The notes: generated by a model not told the origin, from the letters alone. A stretch of 64,000 nucleotides of DNA from JAIQFF01 sp963788505 (GCA_963788505.1 CAWBGY010000012.1:1-64000); one strand, 5' to 3'; shown: positions 7,598 to 17,165, counted from the stretch's first letter. A program made the numbers and translations.

Positions 7598-9832
7598 CTA
7601 GAAATGAAACTTGACACTGCCGCCAACGGTTCGCGATGGAGCGTATTGGATAGGGATTTCGTCACTTTCTTTCGCGATCTGGTAAATACTGTTTGAAACA
7701 TTAGTGACGTCGAACTCAAAATCCAACCGCCGGGGCTCCGGATTCCACAGCGTGACACCAGCGGTCAGGTCGGCGGTGAAGTGCTGAGGCAGCCGCGGGC
7801 CGTTCTCCACGATCGTTCCGCTGCCGTACCGCATCGCGCTTCCCGCCCAGAAACCGCGCCAGCGGTTGTGATAGAAAATCTGCGCTGTGCCGGTGTGAGT
7901 CTGGTCGAAAGCGGGAATGATTCGTTCCCCGGGTTCCAGGGGCTCGTCGCCGGCGAACCCGCCGGTAATCGGGCCATAGAAGTATGTCCGGGAGAGTGCG
8001 TATTGAAGCCGGCCGCTGATTCCTAGCTTCTCCAGTTGCCCCATGTTTAAAACAACCTCAAGCCCCTTGGAACGGGCCCGGTCGAAGTTGATGGGCACGA
8101 AGATACGGGAAATGCTGATTTCATGATTCTCAAACGCATTGCGGCCGCTGTGCGCGTAGGCATTCAGGTTCAGGCTGATTCGGGGGCGGATCTCCTGCGC
8201 CCACCCGATTTCAAAATAGTTTTGTGTATAGGCCCGCACGTTTCCGACCCGCTGGGTGGGGTCTGCAGCGTTGTTTCCGATGAAGCTGGCAAGAAGTGAA
8301 TATTCGATGGGCGGCGGAGAAAAATACCGGTTATAGGCGCCGTGCAACACCGACTTGGTTCGGGCGAAGTGGTAAGCGACTCCAGCCCGCGGGCTGACCT
8401 GATGGGCTGAGTCCACGAGGTCAAAATAATCGTAGCGAGCTCCGAGGTCGAGCGTGAGATTCCGCAGCGGTGAGAAGTGGTCCTGGATGTATGCGCTGGC
8501 CTGGCCGCCCAAACGACTGCCGGAAAAGGACGGGAACACATCGGGATCGCCCCGCGAATCGAAGAAGAAACTTTCGGACTCCCGTAACCGGACCAGATCA
8601 ACCCCGGCTTTCAGGAAGTGCCCGTGCCACTGACGGGAAAGATCGCTCTTGATCCCGAGCGTTAACGGGGCGCGGCTTGCGATCGAGAGAGGCGTAACCG
8701 GGTCGGTAGTAGGCAGCACCCGGTCAGAGCCGCTGCGCTCATATAAAGAAGTGGAGAGCATGGTTTCAGGCGAGAACGTGTGCAGCCAGTTCAGAATCGC
8801 CGTCTGTTGCCGCAAGTGGCGCTGGGCGTCGCGTCCCACCGCCTGATCTTCCGAGACATTGGGCTGCTGAAAATTCGTTCCCCCTCCCATGAGCAACAGC
8901 TTGAATGCGTCCTGCGTCCCTGCGCCCCAGTCGAATTGCGCCGTCGCCCGGGATCCTTTGCCAAAGTCGTAGAGTTCCTTCGGCTCCGGCGGATCCAGGT
9001 ACCGTCCCGAGGTAAATCCATCCACAAAGAAGTAATACCCGAGGCGCCCCACTTGACCGCCATAGTCTGCGTTGAGGTCGTAGTTGTCCAAAGTCGCACC
9101 GCGGAAATCGACGTCGCCGTGCCCGCCGAGATCGGCTCCGGATCGTGTGGCGATATCCAGTACGCCACCAAAGCGATTGCCATATTCGGGCGTAAAGCCG
9201 CCGGTCATCAGGTCCACGGTTTCAAAAATCTGCGGGCTTACGCCTGGGCTGAATTGCGGCTGGGTGTTATCCAGAAAGGAGACGCCGTTGATAAATTCGT
9301 GCAGCGAAAATTCCGTGCCCCGCACTGCCAGGAAATTATCGTGGCTGTCGCTGGCGCCAGGCATGAGATTGTTGACCAACGAATTCGTGCTGTCGGTGAT
9401 CGGTTCCGGCAAGGCGTCGAGTTCCTGCCGGGTGAAGGTGTACGAGCTTCCGGTCTTTCCAGGATCTACGGTCAGGTAGGTGCTGGTGACCTCGACGGTC
9501 TGGCGCACCGCTTGCCGGGACACCAATTCGACGGCCAAGGAGAGCTCTTGCCGTGGTCGCAAAATGAACTCGTAGCGGGCAGGATAAAAGCCTGGCGCTT
9601 CGGCTTTAACGGTATGGGATCCCGCCTCGACAGCGGGAAAGTAGAATCGGCCCTCTGTGTCGGTGGCGGTCGTTCGCGGACTTGCGTCCTCGGCGTCTTG
9701 CAGCACCACCGTCGCGCCGGTTACGGTCTTGTGATCGACATCCGTTACCGTGCCTTTGACGGCCGTCTGGGCGGCCGCAATGACTGAAGAGAATCCTACA
9801 ACCAACAGCAGCAAAGTGATGTTTCCGCGCAT
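7598..9832 (-). CDS. TonB-dependent receptor with carboxypeptidase-regulatory domain
   Basis: An outer-membrane receptor of about 744 residues. After a signal peptide ending SSVIAAAQ comes a carboxypeptidase-regulatory-like fold (VKGTVTDVDHKTVTGATV, DTEGRFYFPAVEAGSHTV). A plug domain follows (ELDALPEPITDSTNSLVNNL, FLAVRGTEFSLHEFINGV), then a long beta-barrel ending in an aromatic residue (VGGSVKFHF), as expected for barrel insertion. No TonB box is obvious. The start MRGNITLLLLVV is preferred over an upstream in-frame ATG because it places the signal peptide at the N-terminus. The ligand is unknown and no transporter or hydrolase is adjacent. It is separated from the BNR gene by about 100 bases. 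Confidence 0.88.
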   Translation of the reverse strand: MRGNITLLLLVVGFSSVIAAAQTAVKGTVTDVDHKTVTGATVVLQDAEDASPRTTATDTEGRFYFPAVEAGSHTVKAEAPGFYPARYEFILRPRQELSLAVELVSRQAVRQTVEVTSTYLTVDPGKTGSSYTFTRQELDALPEPITDSTNSLVNNLMPGASDSHDNFLAVRGTEFSLHEFINGVSFLDNTQPQFSPGVSPQIFETVDLMTGGFTPEYGNRFGGVLDIATRSGADLGGHGDVDFRGATLDNYDLNADYGGQVGRLGYYFFVDGFTSGRYLDPPEPKELYDFGKGSRATAQFDWGAGTQDAFKLLLMGGGTNFQQPNVSEDQAVGRDAQRHLRQQTAILNWLHTFSPETMLSTSLYERSGSDRVLPTTDPVTPLSIASRAPLTLGIKSDLSRQWHGHFLKAGVDLVRLRESESFFFDSRGDPDVFPSFSGSRLGGQASAYIQDHFSPLRNLTLDLGARYDYFDLVDSAHQVSPRAGVAYHFARTKSVLHGAYNRYFSPPPIEYSLLASFIGNNAADPTQRVGNVRAYTQNYFEIGWAQEIRPRISLNLNAYAHSGRNAFENHEISISRIFVPINFDRARSKGLEVVLNMGQLEKLGISGRLQYALSRTYFYGPITGGFAGDEPLEPGERIIPAFDQTHTGTAQIFYHNRWRGFWAGSAMRYGSGTIVENGPRLPQHFTADLTAGVTLWNPEPRRLDFEFDVTNVSNSIYQIAKESDEIPIQYAPSRTVGGSVKFHF

Positions 9833-9847
9833 GCTTCGCTCGTACAC

Positions 9848-10720
9848 AAGATCGCAACTCCCTTACCTTTACTCAGGGCATTACGAAATGGATCGTTTTT
9901 CCAGCCCAGGCCAGATTCGTCTCTTCTGCCGGTTGGCAAGAAAACACCATTTCTGGCTGAAGTTCCTAAAGGGCACGATTCCGTCCCAAGTATAGCAATC
10001 GGAACCACGAGGGGAAGAAACTGGCTCAGCCTATCGGAGGCGCCGAGGTAATCCCCCACATCCGCGCGCACTACGTAACGCGATGAAAGCGGAAAGCCGG
10101 GCGAACGGGAGGATTCTGCGGGCTGACGAAACCGACTCGGGTTGTTTGAACTTTCAGCGTAGTTCTGTGAGCCTTGCTGCGCCAGAACAACAACCCCAAA
10201 GTGGTACAAGGCCTGTCGCACTGTCTCGTACTCAATCATGATGAATGTCTAGGACGAAGCTATGTCGGAAAAGAAGCGGAATGCGCATCGTTGCGTGATC
10301 CAGTAGCTGAACCGTAGCGTAACCCGTAGTGCGCCAAAACTAGCAATGCCGCAAATTGTTGATAAGTTTGGCGTCCCCGACGGGACAACTTTAAACCGTT
10401 GGGCGATCATGAGGACCTTGGTTTATGGCGGTTTATGGCACGCGGGTGTTTGAAAAGACGTACGGGTGAAGCGCAGAAGATGTGCTCCTGCTGTCGCCAC
10501 CAGACACGTGATTGAAGGACTTCAGATCTACCGACATCCCGGTGAATGTTTGCCACGGGGAAACGCAGTTCTCCTGGGGCCATGCCACGATCCGATTACG
10601 TCTACCCAACCCACGTGTGCGGGGTAAAATGGCCGAACGCCGCAAAGATCAACGTATCAAGCACCCGCTTCTCCAACGTTTAGCCGTGATCTCATGCCAC
10701 GATCGCCGTAGGCTCCCCAT
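9848..10720. other. Long intergenic stretch with no recognised gene
   Basis: About 870 bases between the TonB receptor and the radical SAM gene. Short open frames exist on both strands but none shows family-like sequence, good coding character or a ribosome site. I see no tRNA, insertion sequence or hairpin-T terminator. It may hold the TonB-receptor promoter and degraded sequence. Confidence 0.4.
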
Positions 10721-11806
10721 TTAATAGGAACAGAAAGGGTCACTTTCCAGGGCATCGCCTGTATGCACGAAGGCCCGGGCACGGGATCCGCCACAAATGT
10801 GGCTGAACTCACACTTGCCACACTTTCCTCGGAACCGTTCCGGCGAGTGCAGCGATTGAAAGAGGGGCGCCTGCCGGTACACGTCCACCAACGAACTGGT
10901 TCGTACGTTGCCGCAGCGCAGAGGTAAGAAACCAGAGGGATAAATGTCACCTTGGTTGGAAACGAAAACGATCCCGTGGCCGTCGCGAATCTGGAAGCCT
11001 TTGTAAACCGCACTTCTCTTAATTTCTGCAGATGTCCTACCGGAACCGCGCATCCGGTTCAGGGCGAGGCGCCGGTATGATGGCGCTTCCGTTGTCTTAA
11101 CGGCAAAGGGAGCACTCGGCACCAGATCGAGAACCCAGTTCATGATCAATTCCCCATGCTCGGGCGAGACCTCCTTCAACGCTGTGCCGCGGCCCACGGA
11201 GATCAGGAAGAATAGGCTCCAGCGCATTACAGGGAACGTCTTCAGCAGTTCATAAATCGCTGGCAAATCATCGGCGGTTTCCTGTGCGACCAGGGTATTG
11301 ACTTGAATTGGCAGGCCGAGCCGTCCTGCTTCGCTTGCCATGTCTATCGTACGGTCGAAACATCCCGGGACCGCGCGTATAGCGTCGTGCCGAGCGGCAT
11401 TGGAGCCGTCTAGGCTCAAGCCAAGGCTCTGGATGCCGTGAGACTTTAGCAGGCCAAGTGCCTCCGCCGTGAGTGCCGGGGTGGCACTCGGCGTTATGGA
11501 AACCGGCAGACCCAAGGCGCGAGCATCGTCAATCACTCGGAACAAATCCTTGCGACCGAGTGGATCGCCGCCGGTAAGGATCAGGTGTGGCAAGGGGTCG
11601 CCGAATGCAGCTATCTGGCACAGCAGGCCCAGACTCTCTATCGGGGTTAGTTCCAGAGGATGTGGACGCGGCATTGCTTCGGCGCGACAGTGCCTGCACG
11701 CAAGCATGCATGCCTGGGTCATTTCCCAGTACACCAGCATCGGATTCCGGGTAAAGTCGTAACCTCGAGGGTCCATTATTGGCGTAGATGACTGAGGGAT
11801 GACCAT
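10721..11806 (-). CDS. Radical SAM/SPASM protein (heme-modifying or TIGR04053-like)
   Basis: A radical SAM enzyme of about 361 residues. The N-terminal CMLACRHC is the CxxxCxxC cluster motif after NPMLVYWEMTQA. GGDPL is the SAM-binding GGE-like loop and SLDGSNAARHD belongs to the barrel. The C-terminal CGKCEFSHICGGSRARAF with a final Cys in DPFC forms a SPASM-type auxiliary cluster site. The pattern resembles proteins annotated TIGR04053 and the heme-d1/AhbC-D/NirJ group, which modify tetrapyrroles or peptides. ATG 11806 is chosen because AGAGGAACGAG lies directly upstream; in-frame 11842 also exists. A Crp-type palindrome lies about 70 bases upstream, suggesting control with the redox genes. 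The substrate is not assigned. Confidence 0.82.
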   Translation of the reverse strand: MVIPQSSTPIMDPRGYDFTRNPMLVYWEMTQACMLACRHCRAEAMPRPHPLELTPIESLGLLCQIAAFGDPLPHLILTGGDPLGRKDLFRVIDDARALGLPVSITPSATPALTAEALGLLKSHGIQSLGLSLDGSNAARHDAIRAVPGCFDRTIDMASEAGRLGLPIQVNTLVAQETADDLPAIYELLKTFPVMRWSLFFLISVGRGTALKEVSPEHGELIMNWVLDLVPSAPFAVKTTEAPSYRRLALNRMRGSGRTSAEIKRSAVYKGFQIRDGHGIVFVSNQGDIYPSGFLPLRCGNVRTSSLVDVYRQAPLFQSLHSPERFRGKCGKCEFSHICGGSRARAFVHTGDALESDPFCSY

Positions 11807-11874
11807 CTCGTTCCTCTGAGTTCCGGGATATGGCAAGACCAAACCTTAAGTTACTTTTCCGTGTCTGCCCTTGC

Positions 11875-11890
11875 TGTGATCTCGATCACG
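11875..11890. promoter_or_regulatory. Crp-type site upstream of the radical SAM gene (9/10 match)
   Basis: TGTGA-TCTCGA-TCACG matches TGTGA-N6-TCACA at nine of ten positions. It lies 69 bases before the chosen start of the minus-strand radical SAM gene. The matching regulator gene is at 36.3 kb. Confidence 0.6.
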
Positions 11891-11939
11891 TCAATCAGTG
11901 ATTTCTCCCAGGACGATGGGGCGGCGACTCAAACAAAGA

Positions 11940-11966
11940 GCCGGAGCAGCTGCATTCTGCTCCGGC
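11940..11966 (-). terminator. Hairpin after the ABM-domain gene
   Basis: GCCGGAGCAG and CTGCTCCGGC form a perfect 10-bp stem around a 7-base loop. On the minus strand it is followed by TCTTTGTTTGAG, which is only moderately T-rich. It lies about 27 bases beyond the ABM gene stop, so it likely separates that gene from the radical SAM gene. Confidence 0.6.
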
Positions 11967-11992
11967 CCTGCCTGTGTGGTGCTGGTGGCCGC

Positions 11993-12316
11993 TTAGGCAG
12001 CCAGTGCGTGCACGAAGGCCTCACACAGGGTGGTCTCGACGTTGTACGGCTTGTACGTAATCGGGGTGGTCAGATAGGGTTTCAGGATTTCCTCGACCTT
12101 TGGAAACACTTCGCGCTCATAGCGCTCCGCATCTCTCTTCTCCATCCACAGGGTGATCGCGATCACCTTTTCATTCTTGGTCTCGGGGAAGAAGGGCAGG
12201 ACTTCCAGGAATCCGGTCTGCTTCTTCAGAATGGGAAGAACCTCGTTGCGAACTGCCTTTACCAATTCGTCTTTCTTTTCCACCTTAGGGATGAATTCAA
12301 CAATACGAGCAAACAT
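11993..12316 (-). CDS. Antibiotic-biosynthesis-monooxygenase (ABM) domain protein
   Basis: A 107-residue single-domain protein with the ferredoxin-like ABM/dimeric alpha-beta-barrel pattern. The first strand is FARIVEFIPKVEKKDELVKA, then GFLEVLPFFPETKNEKVIAITLW, and a helix rich in charged residues (KRDAERYEREVFPKVEEIL). Such domains include small quinone or heme monooxygenases and many unassigned proteins. No heme ligands are obvious. A hairpin terminator follows the gene. An imperfect Crp-type palindrome lies about 140 bases upstream, and the radical SAM gene is next on the same strand. Confidence 0.75.
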   Translation of the reverse strand: MFARIVEFIPKVEKKDELVKAVRNEVLPILKKQTGFLEVLPFFPETKNEKVIAITLWMEKRDAERYEREVFPKVEEILKPYLTTPITYKPYNVETTLCEAFVHALAA

Positions 12317-12457
12317 GGAAATTCTCCTTTCCGATTCAATTGGTGAGAGGCCCGGAAGCTGCTCCGTTTTGGTTGCGGAGTATTTGACGAGCCAGTATCA
12401 TCGGCACCACATTAGACTCACTAAAAGGCAAAAGCAGTGACGCCCATTACACACCGC

Positions 12458-12473
12458 AGTGATCTCAGTCACG
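12458..12473. promoter_or_regulatory. Imperfect Crp-type palindrome upstream of the ABM gene
   Basis: AGTGA-TCTCAG-TCACG keeps the GTGA-N6-TCAC core (eight of ten consensus positions). It lies in the gap before the ABM-domain gene. It is weaker than the other sites. Confidence 0.45.
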
Positions 12474-12528
12474 GGCATCTCGTGGTTGGCAGGATGAACG
12501 TGCAATGCCTTTGAACGGTGCAGTGCCT

Positions 12529-13879
12529 TCAGCGCCCAGGGCCGCCTTCGGCGATCTGCAGGTCCAGCGCTACGCGTTCTCCGTTGATCAGCACGGCCCC
12601 TGTATCGATGAGTTGCTGGCCGGTGCAGTCGTATCTCTCGTAGCAGCGCAGCGCCGTGAATGGAAAGAAGAACTCCACGGCCTCCGATTTACGGGCCGCA
12701 GGCAATTTGCCGGCCAGGTGCACAGTGGTACTGAAACTGATCCCGTCGAACTTCGGGTCTTCCTTGAAATAGGCAAGAGTGGGGCGGATCAGGTGTGCCA
12801 CATGGTCGTCAAATGCCATAGCGGCGAGTTTGTAGCGCGATCCCGCAGCGGACTCGGGCAGAGCCGTGTTCAGAGAAAGCTCAAGGTAAATGCCCTGGCG
12901 GAACGCCACGAAGATCTGAGGCGCATAGGAGACAAAGTGCGCCTGCGGGTCCAACTCTTTGACAAGCTTGGCGCGCAGCTCCTGACTGGAGGCTTGCAGC
13001 GTCGCCAGCGCCTGGGGTGATGCGTCCCGCACTGGCGCCGGTGCAACAAGACTCGCTTTTTCTACTGGAGCGGCCGGGAGACTCATCGGTGCTTTTACGC
13101 CGCTACCCTTTCTAGCCTCGGCGATCTCAGCTACGACCGGCGGGGCTGGACGGTCAGTGGCTTTGTCATTTATGTCGGCACCGGACGCAGGCTGGGGCCC
13201 TTCTCCATTGAGCCAGACATTGATGGGCTGCGCGTTCAGAAAAACCTGGCCCTGCATCAACCCCGCCTGTTGAACGTTCTCATCCCTGGAACCCAGGAGT
13301 TTAAGAGCACCGCTTTGTGGCAAAAATACCATCAGGTTTTCCGGCCTTTCCACCATTACCCCCATGACGTTTCCGAGGACGTGATGCGAAATTTCGAGGG
13401 CGTAGCCTTGTACCTGCTGGTTGGTCTGGAAACGCGGCACTTCCGACTTCAGAATCGGCATGACTACATTCAGAAAAGTACTCCGTGCCCGCTGTTCGGC
13501 GCCCAATCTTTTCGGGATAAGCGGCATAGTAGTTGCCGGTCACTGCCACCACGGTCTGTCCGTTGTAGCGGTCAAATCGAATCGAACGCTGATCATCGTG
13601 CTGTTGTTGCGACTCGTCCAGATCCAACTTCCGACTCAAATAAAAGCGGTACTTGAACTGGAGCGCCTGAATGTCCTGGCCTACGACCTTCAAATCGTTG
13701 ATGTATTGCTGCTGCAACGAGCGCAAGTTTGGATCTCTGATTTCAGCCGGAGCGAGAACCTGAGCCGAGGCGGTGCAGATGGCGGCCAGAAAAAACGCAA
13801 GAGCGACAAGCCGAAATTTGCAGCCGCGGCGAATCGTCGTAGCTGCGTTCGCCGCGCGTTCGCGAGAGAGATTGCCCAT
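12529..13879 (-). pseudogene. Secreted protein of unknown function, frameshifted
   Basis: The last gene of the redox operon. From ATG 13879 it has a signal peptide (FRLVALAFFLAAICTASAQ) followed by NLRSLQQQYINDLKVVGQD and VVAVTGNYYAAYPE. The homologous reading then continues one frame over as RLGAEQRARSTFLNVVMPIL. It carries on through an Ala/Pro-rich linker to a C-terminal beta-rich domain (FDGISFSTTVHLAG, EAVEFFFPFTALRCYERYD, LIDTGAVLINGERVALDLQI). Removing one T from the TTTT run at 13509-13512 restores a single frame of about 450 residues. The start lies 7 bases after the diheme cytochrome stop, so the genes are co-transcribed. I recognise no family. It may be a genuine pseudogene or a base-calling error. 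Confidence 0.65.
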
Positions 13880-13886
13880 GCGGTTC

Positions 13887-14795
13887 CTATTTCTCCGGAG
13901 GGTAAAGCGTAAGGTACAAGTAGGCATTCGCCACTTCGTCCTGGCTCAAGTAGTCAAACACCGGCATTCTGCCCCGGAATGGCTCTGCTGGCGCACCCAT
14001 GCTGATGGGGTTGCCGAAGGTGACCTTTCGAACGAACTGCGACAGGGTCGTCCGCGTGGTGAGCGTACTAAGCGGCGGTATTACGCCTTCCAGAATTTGC
14101 TCAGGGTTGGGATTTGGTCCCACCGCATTGTGGCAGATGTGGCACGTGGATTTTACGATCTGCTCGCCCACACGAGCGGGCGACTCGGTGAGCGCGATTT
14201 GTTGCTTTTCAGCCCCCGGAACGCCGGCCAGCTCTCTCAAGTAGGCGATCAGGGCTCCGACCTCTGGTTGGCTTAATTGCGGGAACGGGGGCATGTCCTG
14301 TCCGCCCTTGTGAAAGCGGTCCAGCAAGGCAGCATTGGCCTGCTTCGCAAGCACGGCCGCGTTGGCCCGGCTCATGTCCATCCCAATTTTTTTCATTCTC
14401 TCCATGATGACTTTGACAGAGGTCGAGCGGACCGGATCGATAACGGAATTGATTTCCGGAGGCGCACCGCGTCCGGACCCGGTGTGACACCCCCGGCAAT
14501 TCAGGCGGTAAACATCAGAACCGTGAAGAGTCATGCTTCGCGCCTCAAAGCCTGGCGAAAGCTTCTCTTGCCAGACCGCGGAATTCTCACCGGGCATGAG
14601 AGCCGCTGGGCCTGCGTGCCAGGTCTTGCCCATGCTGGTGTCGCTGAATTTCTTATGGAGATGGCTAATCCAGCTTTCGCCTTTTACCGGTGTGACTGGA
14701 ATATCTTTATTCCCAGCCGTTTGACCAGGTAGCTGTGAGACCAGTGCGAAAATCACCACCAATCGTGTCATCGATATGATTGACGAGTTTTTCAT
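13887..14795 (-). CDS. Periplasmic diheme cytochrome c
   Basis: About 302 residues with an N-terminal signal segment (MTRLVVIFALVSQLPGQTAG) and two c-type heme sites, CRGCH and CHICH, in separate class-I-like domains. Each is followed by possible Met axial ligands (GGQDMPPFPQLSQPEVGALIAYL and GRMPVFDYLSQDEVANAYLYL). The tandem layout is typical of mobile electron carriers in the periplasm. The start at 14795 puts the signal segment at the N-terminus; an upstream in-frame ATG at 14840 would overlap less sensibly. It lies in an operon after a cupredoxin and an outer-membrane CxxCH protein, so these proteins probably pass electrons to one another. Confidence 0.88.
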   Translation of the reverse strand: MKNSSIISMTRLVVIFALVSQLPGQTAGNKDIPVTPVKGESWISHLHKKFSDTSMGKTWHAGPAALMPGENSAVWQEKLSPGFEARSMTLHGSDVYRLNCRGCHTGSGRGAPPEINSVIDPVRSTSVKVIMERMKKIGMDMSRANAAVLAKQANAALLDRFHKGGQDMPPFPQLSQPEVGALIAYLRELAGVPGAEKQQIALTESPARVGEQIVKSTCHICHNAVGPNPNPEQILEGVIPPLSTLTTRTTLSQFVRKVTFGNPISMGAPAEPFRGRMPVFDYLSQDEVANAYLYLTLYPPEK

Positions 14796-14852
14796 TCTGT
14801 CTCTTGCGGAGGCGCAGGCCGAGTCAGCCTCCGCTCCCACACCCTCATTTCT

Positions 14853-15434
14853 TTACTTGCTCAAAGTGAAATCCGCCTTCACGTCGCCGGACACCTTCAC
14901 CGGCTTGGACTGGTTCTTCGTCCCTTCGTGCCAGGCGGTCACGGTATAGCTTCCATCCGGAACATTCTCAATCTTGTAGTTCCCGGCCGGATCCGAAGTA
15001 GCAAAGTAGGGAGTGGGTACGACCACCAGATAAGCGGACATGTCAGGGTGAACATTGCAAAACAATGGCACCACGCCTGCTGTGTCGAATTTGAAAGACT
15101 TCTTTTGACCCTGCGGCCAGGTGCCGAGGTTATGGCCCAGCTTCTTGTTACCGCCGACGGAAGCCCAAAAGACGTTGTGAGCGACGCTGTCGCTGTTGAG
15201 GAAGGCGACCGCCGTGCCGGTCTGGACCGCCATGACGTGCGGATGGAAGGCCAGGCCTTTCTGGTCCATCACGGGTTGCTCCGTGGGCGGGGGAAATGTC
15301 TTTCCCGGTATGGCGTCAACGTAAACCACCGACTGTCCTGCAACACCCGAGACTTGTCCGCTGATGGTGCCGGCGCTGGCCACCAGGGTAATTCCAGCTA
15401 CAACCGCGATTAAGACCAGAACATTGCGCTTCAT
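14853..15434 (-). CDS. Cupredoxin-like (plastocyanin-type) periplasmic protein
   Basis: A 193-residue exported protein with signal peptide (VLVLIAVVAGITLVASAGT). The middle has a type-1 copper site: a His in SVAHNVFW, then Cys-His-Met in LFCNVHPDMSAYLVV, the spacing expected of plastocyanin-like electron carriers. The C-terminal 60 residues form a small carboxypeptidase-regulatory-like beta domain (ATSDPAGNYKIENVPDGSYTVTAWHEG). It is the second gene of the operon and is followed closely by the diheme cytochrome. This arrangement suggests a copper-to-heme electron relay. It is related to 'methylamine utilisation'-type cupredoxins only by fold. Confidence 0.88.
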   Translation of the reverse strand: MKRNVLVLIAVVAGITLVASAGTISGQVSGVAGQSVVYVDAIPGKTFPPPTEQPVMDQKGLAFHPHVMAVQTGTAVAFLNSDSVAHNVFWASVGGNKKLGHNLGTWPQGQKKSFKFDTAGVVPLFCNVHPDMSAYLVVVPTPYFATSDPAGNYKIENVPDGSYTVTAWHEGTKNQSKPVKVSGDVKADFTLSK

Positions 15435-15482
15435 GACTTCTCCTTAAATTTGGTTTAGATGGGGAGACACAGCCTCCCCGAT

Positions 15483-17060
15483 CTAGTAGACAAATTCCAA
15501 TCCCGCGATGGCCGAGTTCGTGCGGAACGCGCCGGTGAGTAGCGTGCCCGTCGTCGGGTCGTAAACAATCTGCTGTGGCCGGATCTGGTACTCGAAGGAC
15601 GCCTTGATGTTGGCGTGAATCAGAAATTGCACGCTGGGTGTAAAACGATTTCGCGTGGCCTGAAACGGCGACACGAACGATCCGATGTCGGTGTCGGGGG
15701 TGGCCCCGATGCCGTTGATTACGTCGGCGGTGGAATGCACTGCATCCCAACGCATGCTGGTCATCAACCAGGGCAGTGGTAGATAATCCGCCTCCAGAAA
15801 ACCTCCACTGAAACTGGCCGGACTTCCCCGGAGAAGGCCTGACGGCGCGGTGAAGCCGAGGGGCAGTAGCGGCAGCAGGTTCTGGTCGCGTCCGTACATA
15901 TACTGTCCAAACAGGTTGAAGGTGTGGTAGTTGAAGCTGAAATCTCCTCCCACACGATAGAACGGCTCACGGGCCGTCAGCACAGTCGAAACTCCGGTGC
16001 TGTCCTGGCCTTGAAACCGCTGCACAGAACGTCCGTAGAAATAGAGCGTCCCCAGGTTGAGATAGGTATGATCGTGAGGCCCGGAGGCTCCCGCCGCCTG
16101 AATTTCGTTGCTGCTGGCCGGGTCACGCTCCAGGTTGAAACGGTAGGAGAGACGAGCGTAGATATCTTTGAAGTTGGAGTCCGACGTATAGGCCACTTCC
16201 GGCGGAACGTTGTTTCCGCTCGCCGCCGTGCCGCCGCTGGTATTCTGGTTCACAATGGCCAGGGAATAGTGATAGCCGCGGTAATTGTGACCACCGCTGA
16301 ACTCTACCCCCTGGGCTGCGTTCGACATGGCGAAAGAGTTGTTGACCGTGGGCAGCCCCAGAATGGAATTTACCGTGCCAATATTCCCCTGGTCATAAAT
16401 GTCCCAACCGCTAAGGTTCCAGCTGCGCGCTGGACTGAAGGGTAGATCCAGCTCGAACTGCCCGATCCGCAGGCTGAGCGCATCCGTCGGCAGCTTCAGG
16501 TGGCGGCCAATGTTCACGAACTTCAGATAACCGTCGCCTAACCCCCCATCGGCGCCGGAGCCTCCGACACTGATGTCGTCATCCACCCAGAATGCGATGT
16601 CATCCCCAAAGTTGCCGGCCATGAAGATGCTGAACAGGCCGGACTGAAAATCAGTGCGAGGGATAAAAGGAGCCGCCGGATCGCCCGGGGTTTGCAGACT
16701 GAAGTTGTTCCGGTTTCTGCCGACCACTTGCAGGAAGGTATTGAATCGCAGCCCGATCGGCGGCAATCCGGGAATGGTTCCTGGCCATATGGTGTGGGGC
16801 CACAGTTCTTTCTGCGCCGGAGATCCCAACATCACGGGCGGAACCTTGATGAAGGTCTCGTCATCTTTAGGAAACTTGAATCCAGCATCCTTGAAGGCCT
16901 TGCCGAAATCGTTGAGCTTGGGAAAACTCACATGGCAGGTGCTGCAGGACGTGCCGTACTGGCGCGAGAATGCAGGGATGGCGTACGTGTGGCTGCTGGC
17001 AAGTAATGCCAACAGCAACTGCGAGAAGACTGTTACCGTTATCTGATGGCGCTTGAGCAT
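15483..17060 (-). CDS. Outer-membrane barrel protein with an N-terminal CxxCH heme motif
   Basis: About 525 residues. A signal peptide (SQLLLALLASSHTYA) precedes IPAFSRQYGTSCSTCHVSFP, a monoheme c-type motif at about residue 40. The remainder is a predicted beta-barrel of alternating aromatic/polar strands, ending in IAGLEFVY with an aromatic tail. Proteins with a CxxCH near the N-terminus plus a barrel occur in Acidobacteria and other groups and are usually left as hypothetical. The start at 17060 is preceded by GAGGAGGCC. It leads the operon and is read away from a perfect Crp-type palindrome at 17166. I infer that the heme lies at the periplasmic mouth of the barrel. Confidence 0.72.
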   Translation of the reverse strand: MLKRHQITVTVFSQLLLALLASSHTYAIPAFSRQYGTSCSTCHVSFPKLNDFGKAFKDAGFKFPKDDETFIKVPPVMLGSPAQKELWPHTIWPGTIPGLPPIGLRFNTFLQVVGRNRNNFSLQTPGDPAAPFIPRTDFQSGLFSIFMAGNFGDDIAFWVDDDISVGGSGADGGLGDGYLKFVNIGRHLKLPTDALSLRIGQFELDLPFSPARSWNLSGWDIYDQGNIGTVNSILGLPTVNNSFAMSNAAQGVEFSGGHNYRGYHYSLAIVNQNTSGGTAASGNNVPPEVAYTSDSNFKDIYARLSYRFNLERDPASSNEIQAAGASGPHDHTYLNLGTLYFYGRSVQRFQGQDSTGVSTVLTAREPFYRVGGDFSFNYHTFNLFGQYMYGRDQNLLPLLPLGFTAPSGLLRGSPASFSGGFLEADYLPLPWLMTSMRWDAVHSTADVINGIGATPDTDIGSFVSPFQATRNRFTPSVQFLIHANIKASFEYQIRPQQIVYDPTTGTLLTGAFRTNSAIAGLEFVY

Positions 17061-17165
17061 CTGACGGCCTCCTCGTGGAGCATTGATCCCAGTGCCCCGG
17101 TTCAGGTATCGACGGATTCTCGCCCAGATAGCCACTCGGTTACAGCGGTGACGCTCACTCACGTC

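Noticed and set aside
8780..9787. Open frame of 335 codons on the plus strand
   Set aside because: It is antisense to the TonB receptor gene, with no ribosome site or family motif.
9796..10239. Open frame of 147 codons on the minus strand upstream of the TonB receptor
   Set aside because: It overlaps the receptor start, has no recognised domain and an uneven composition; treated as non-coding.
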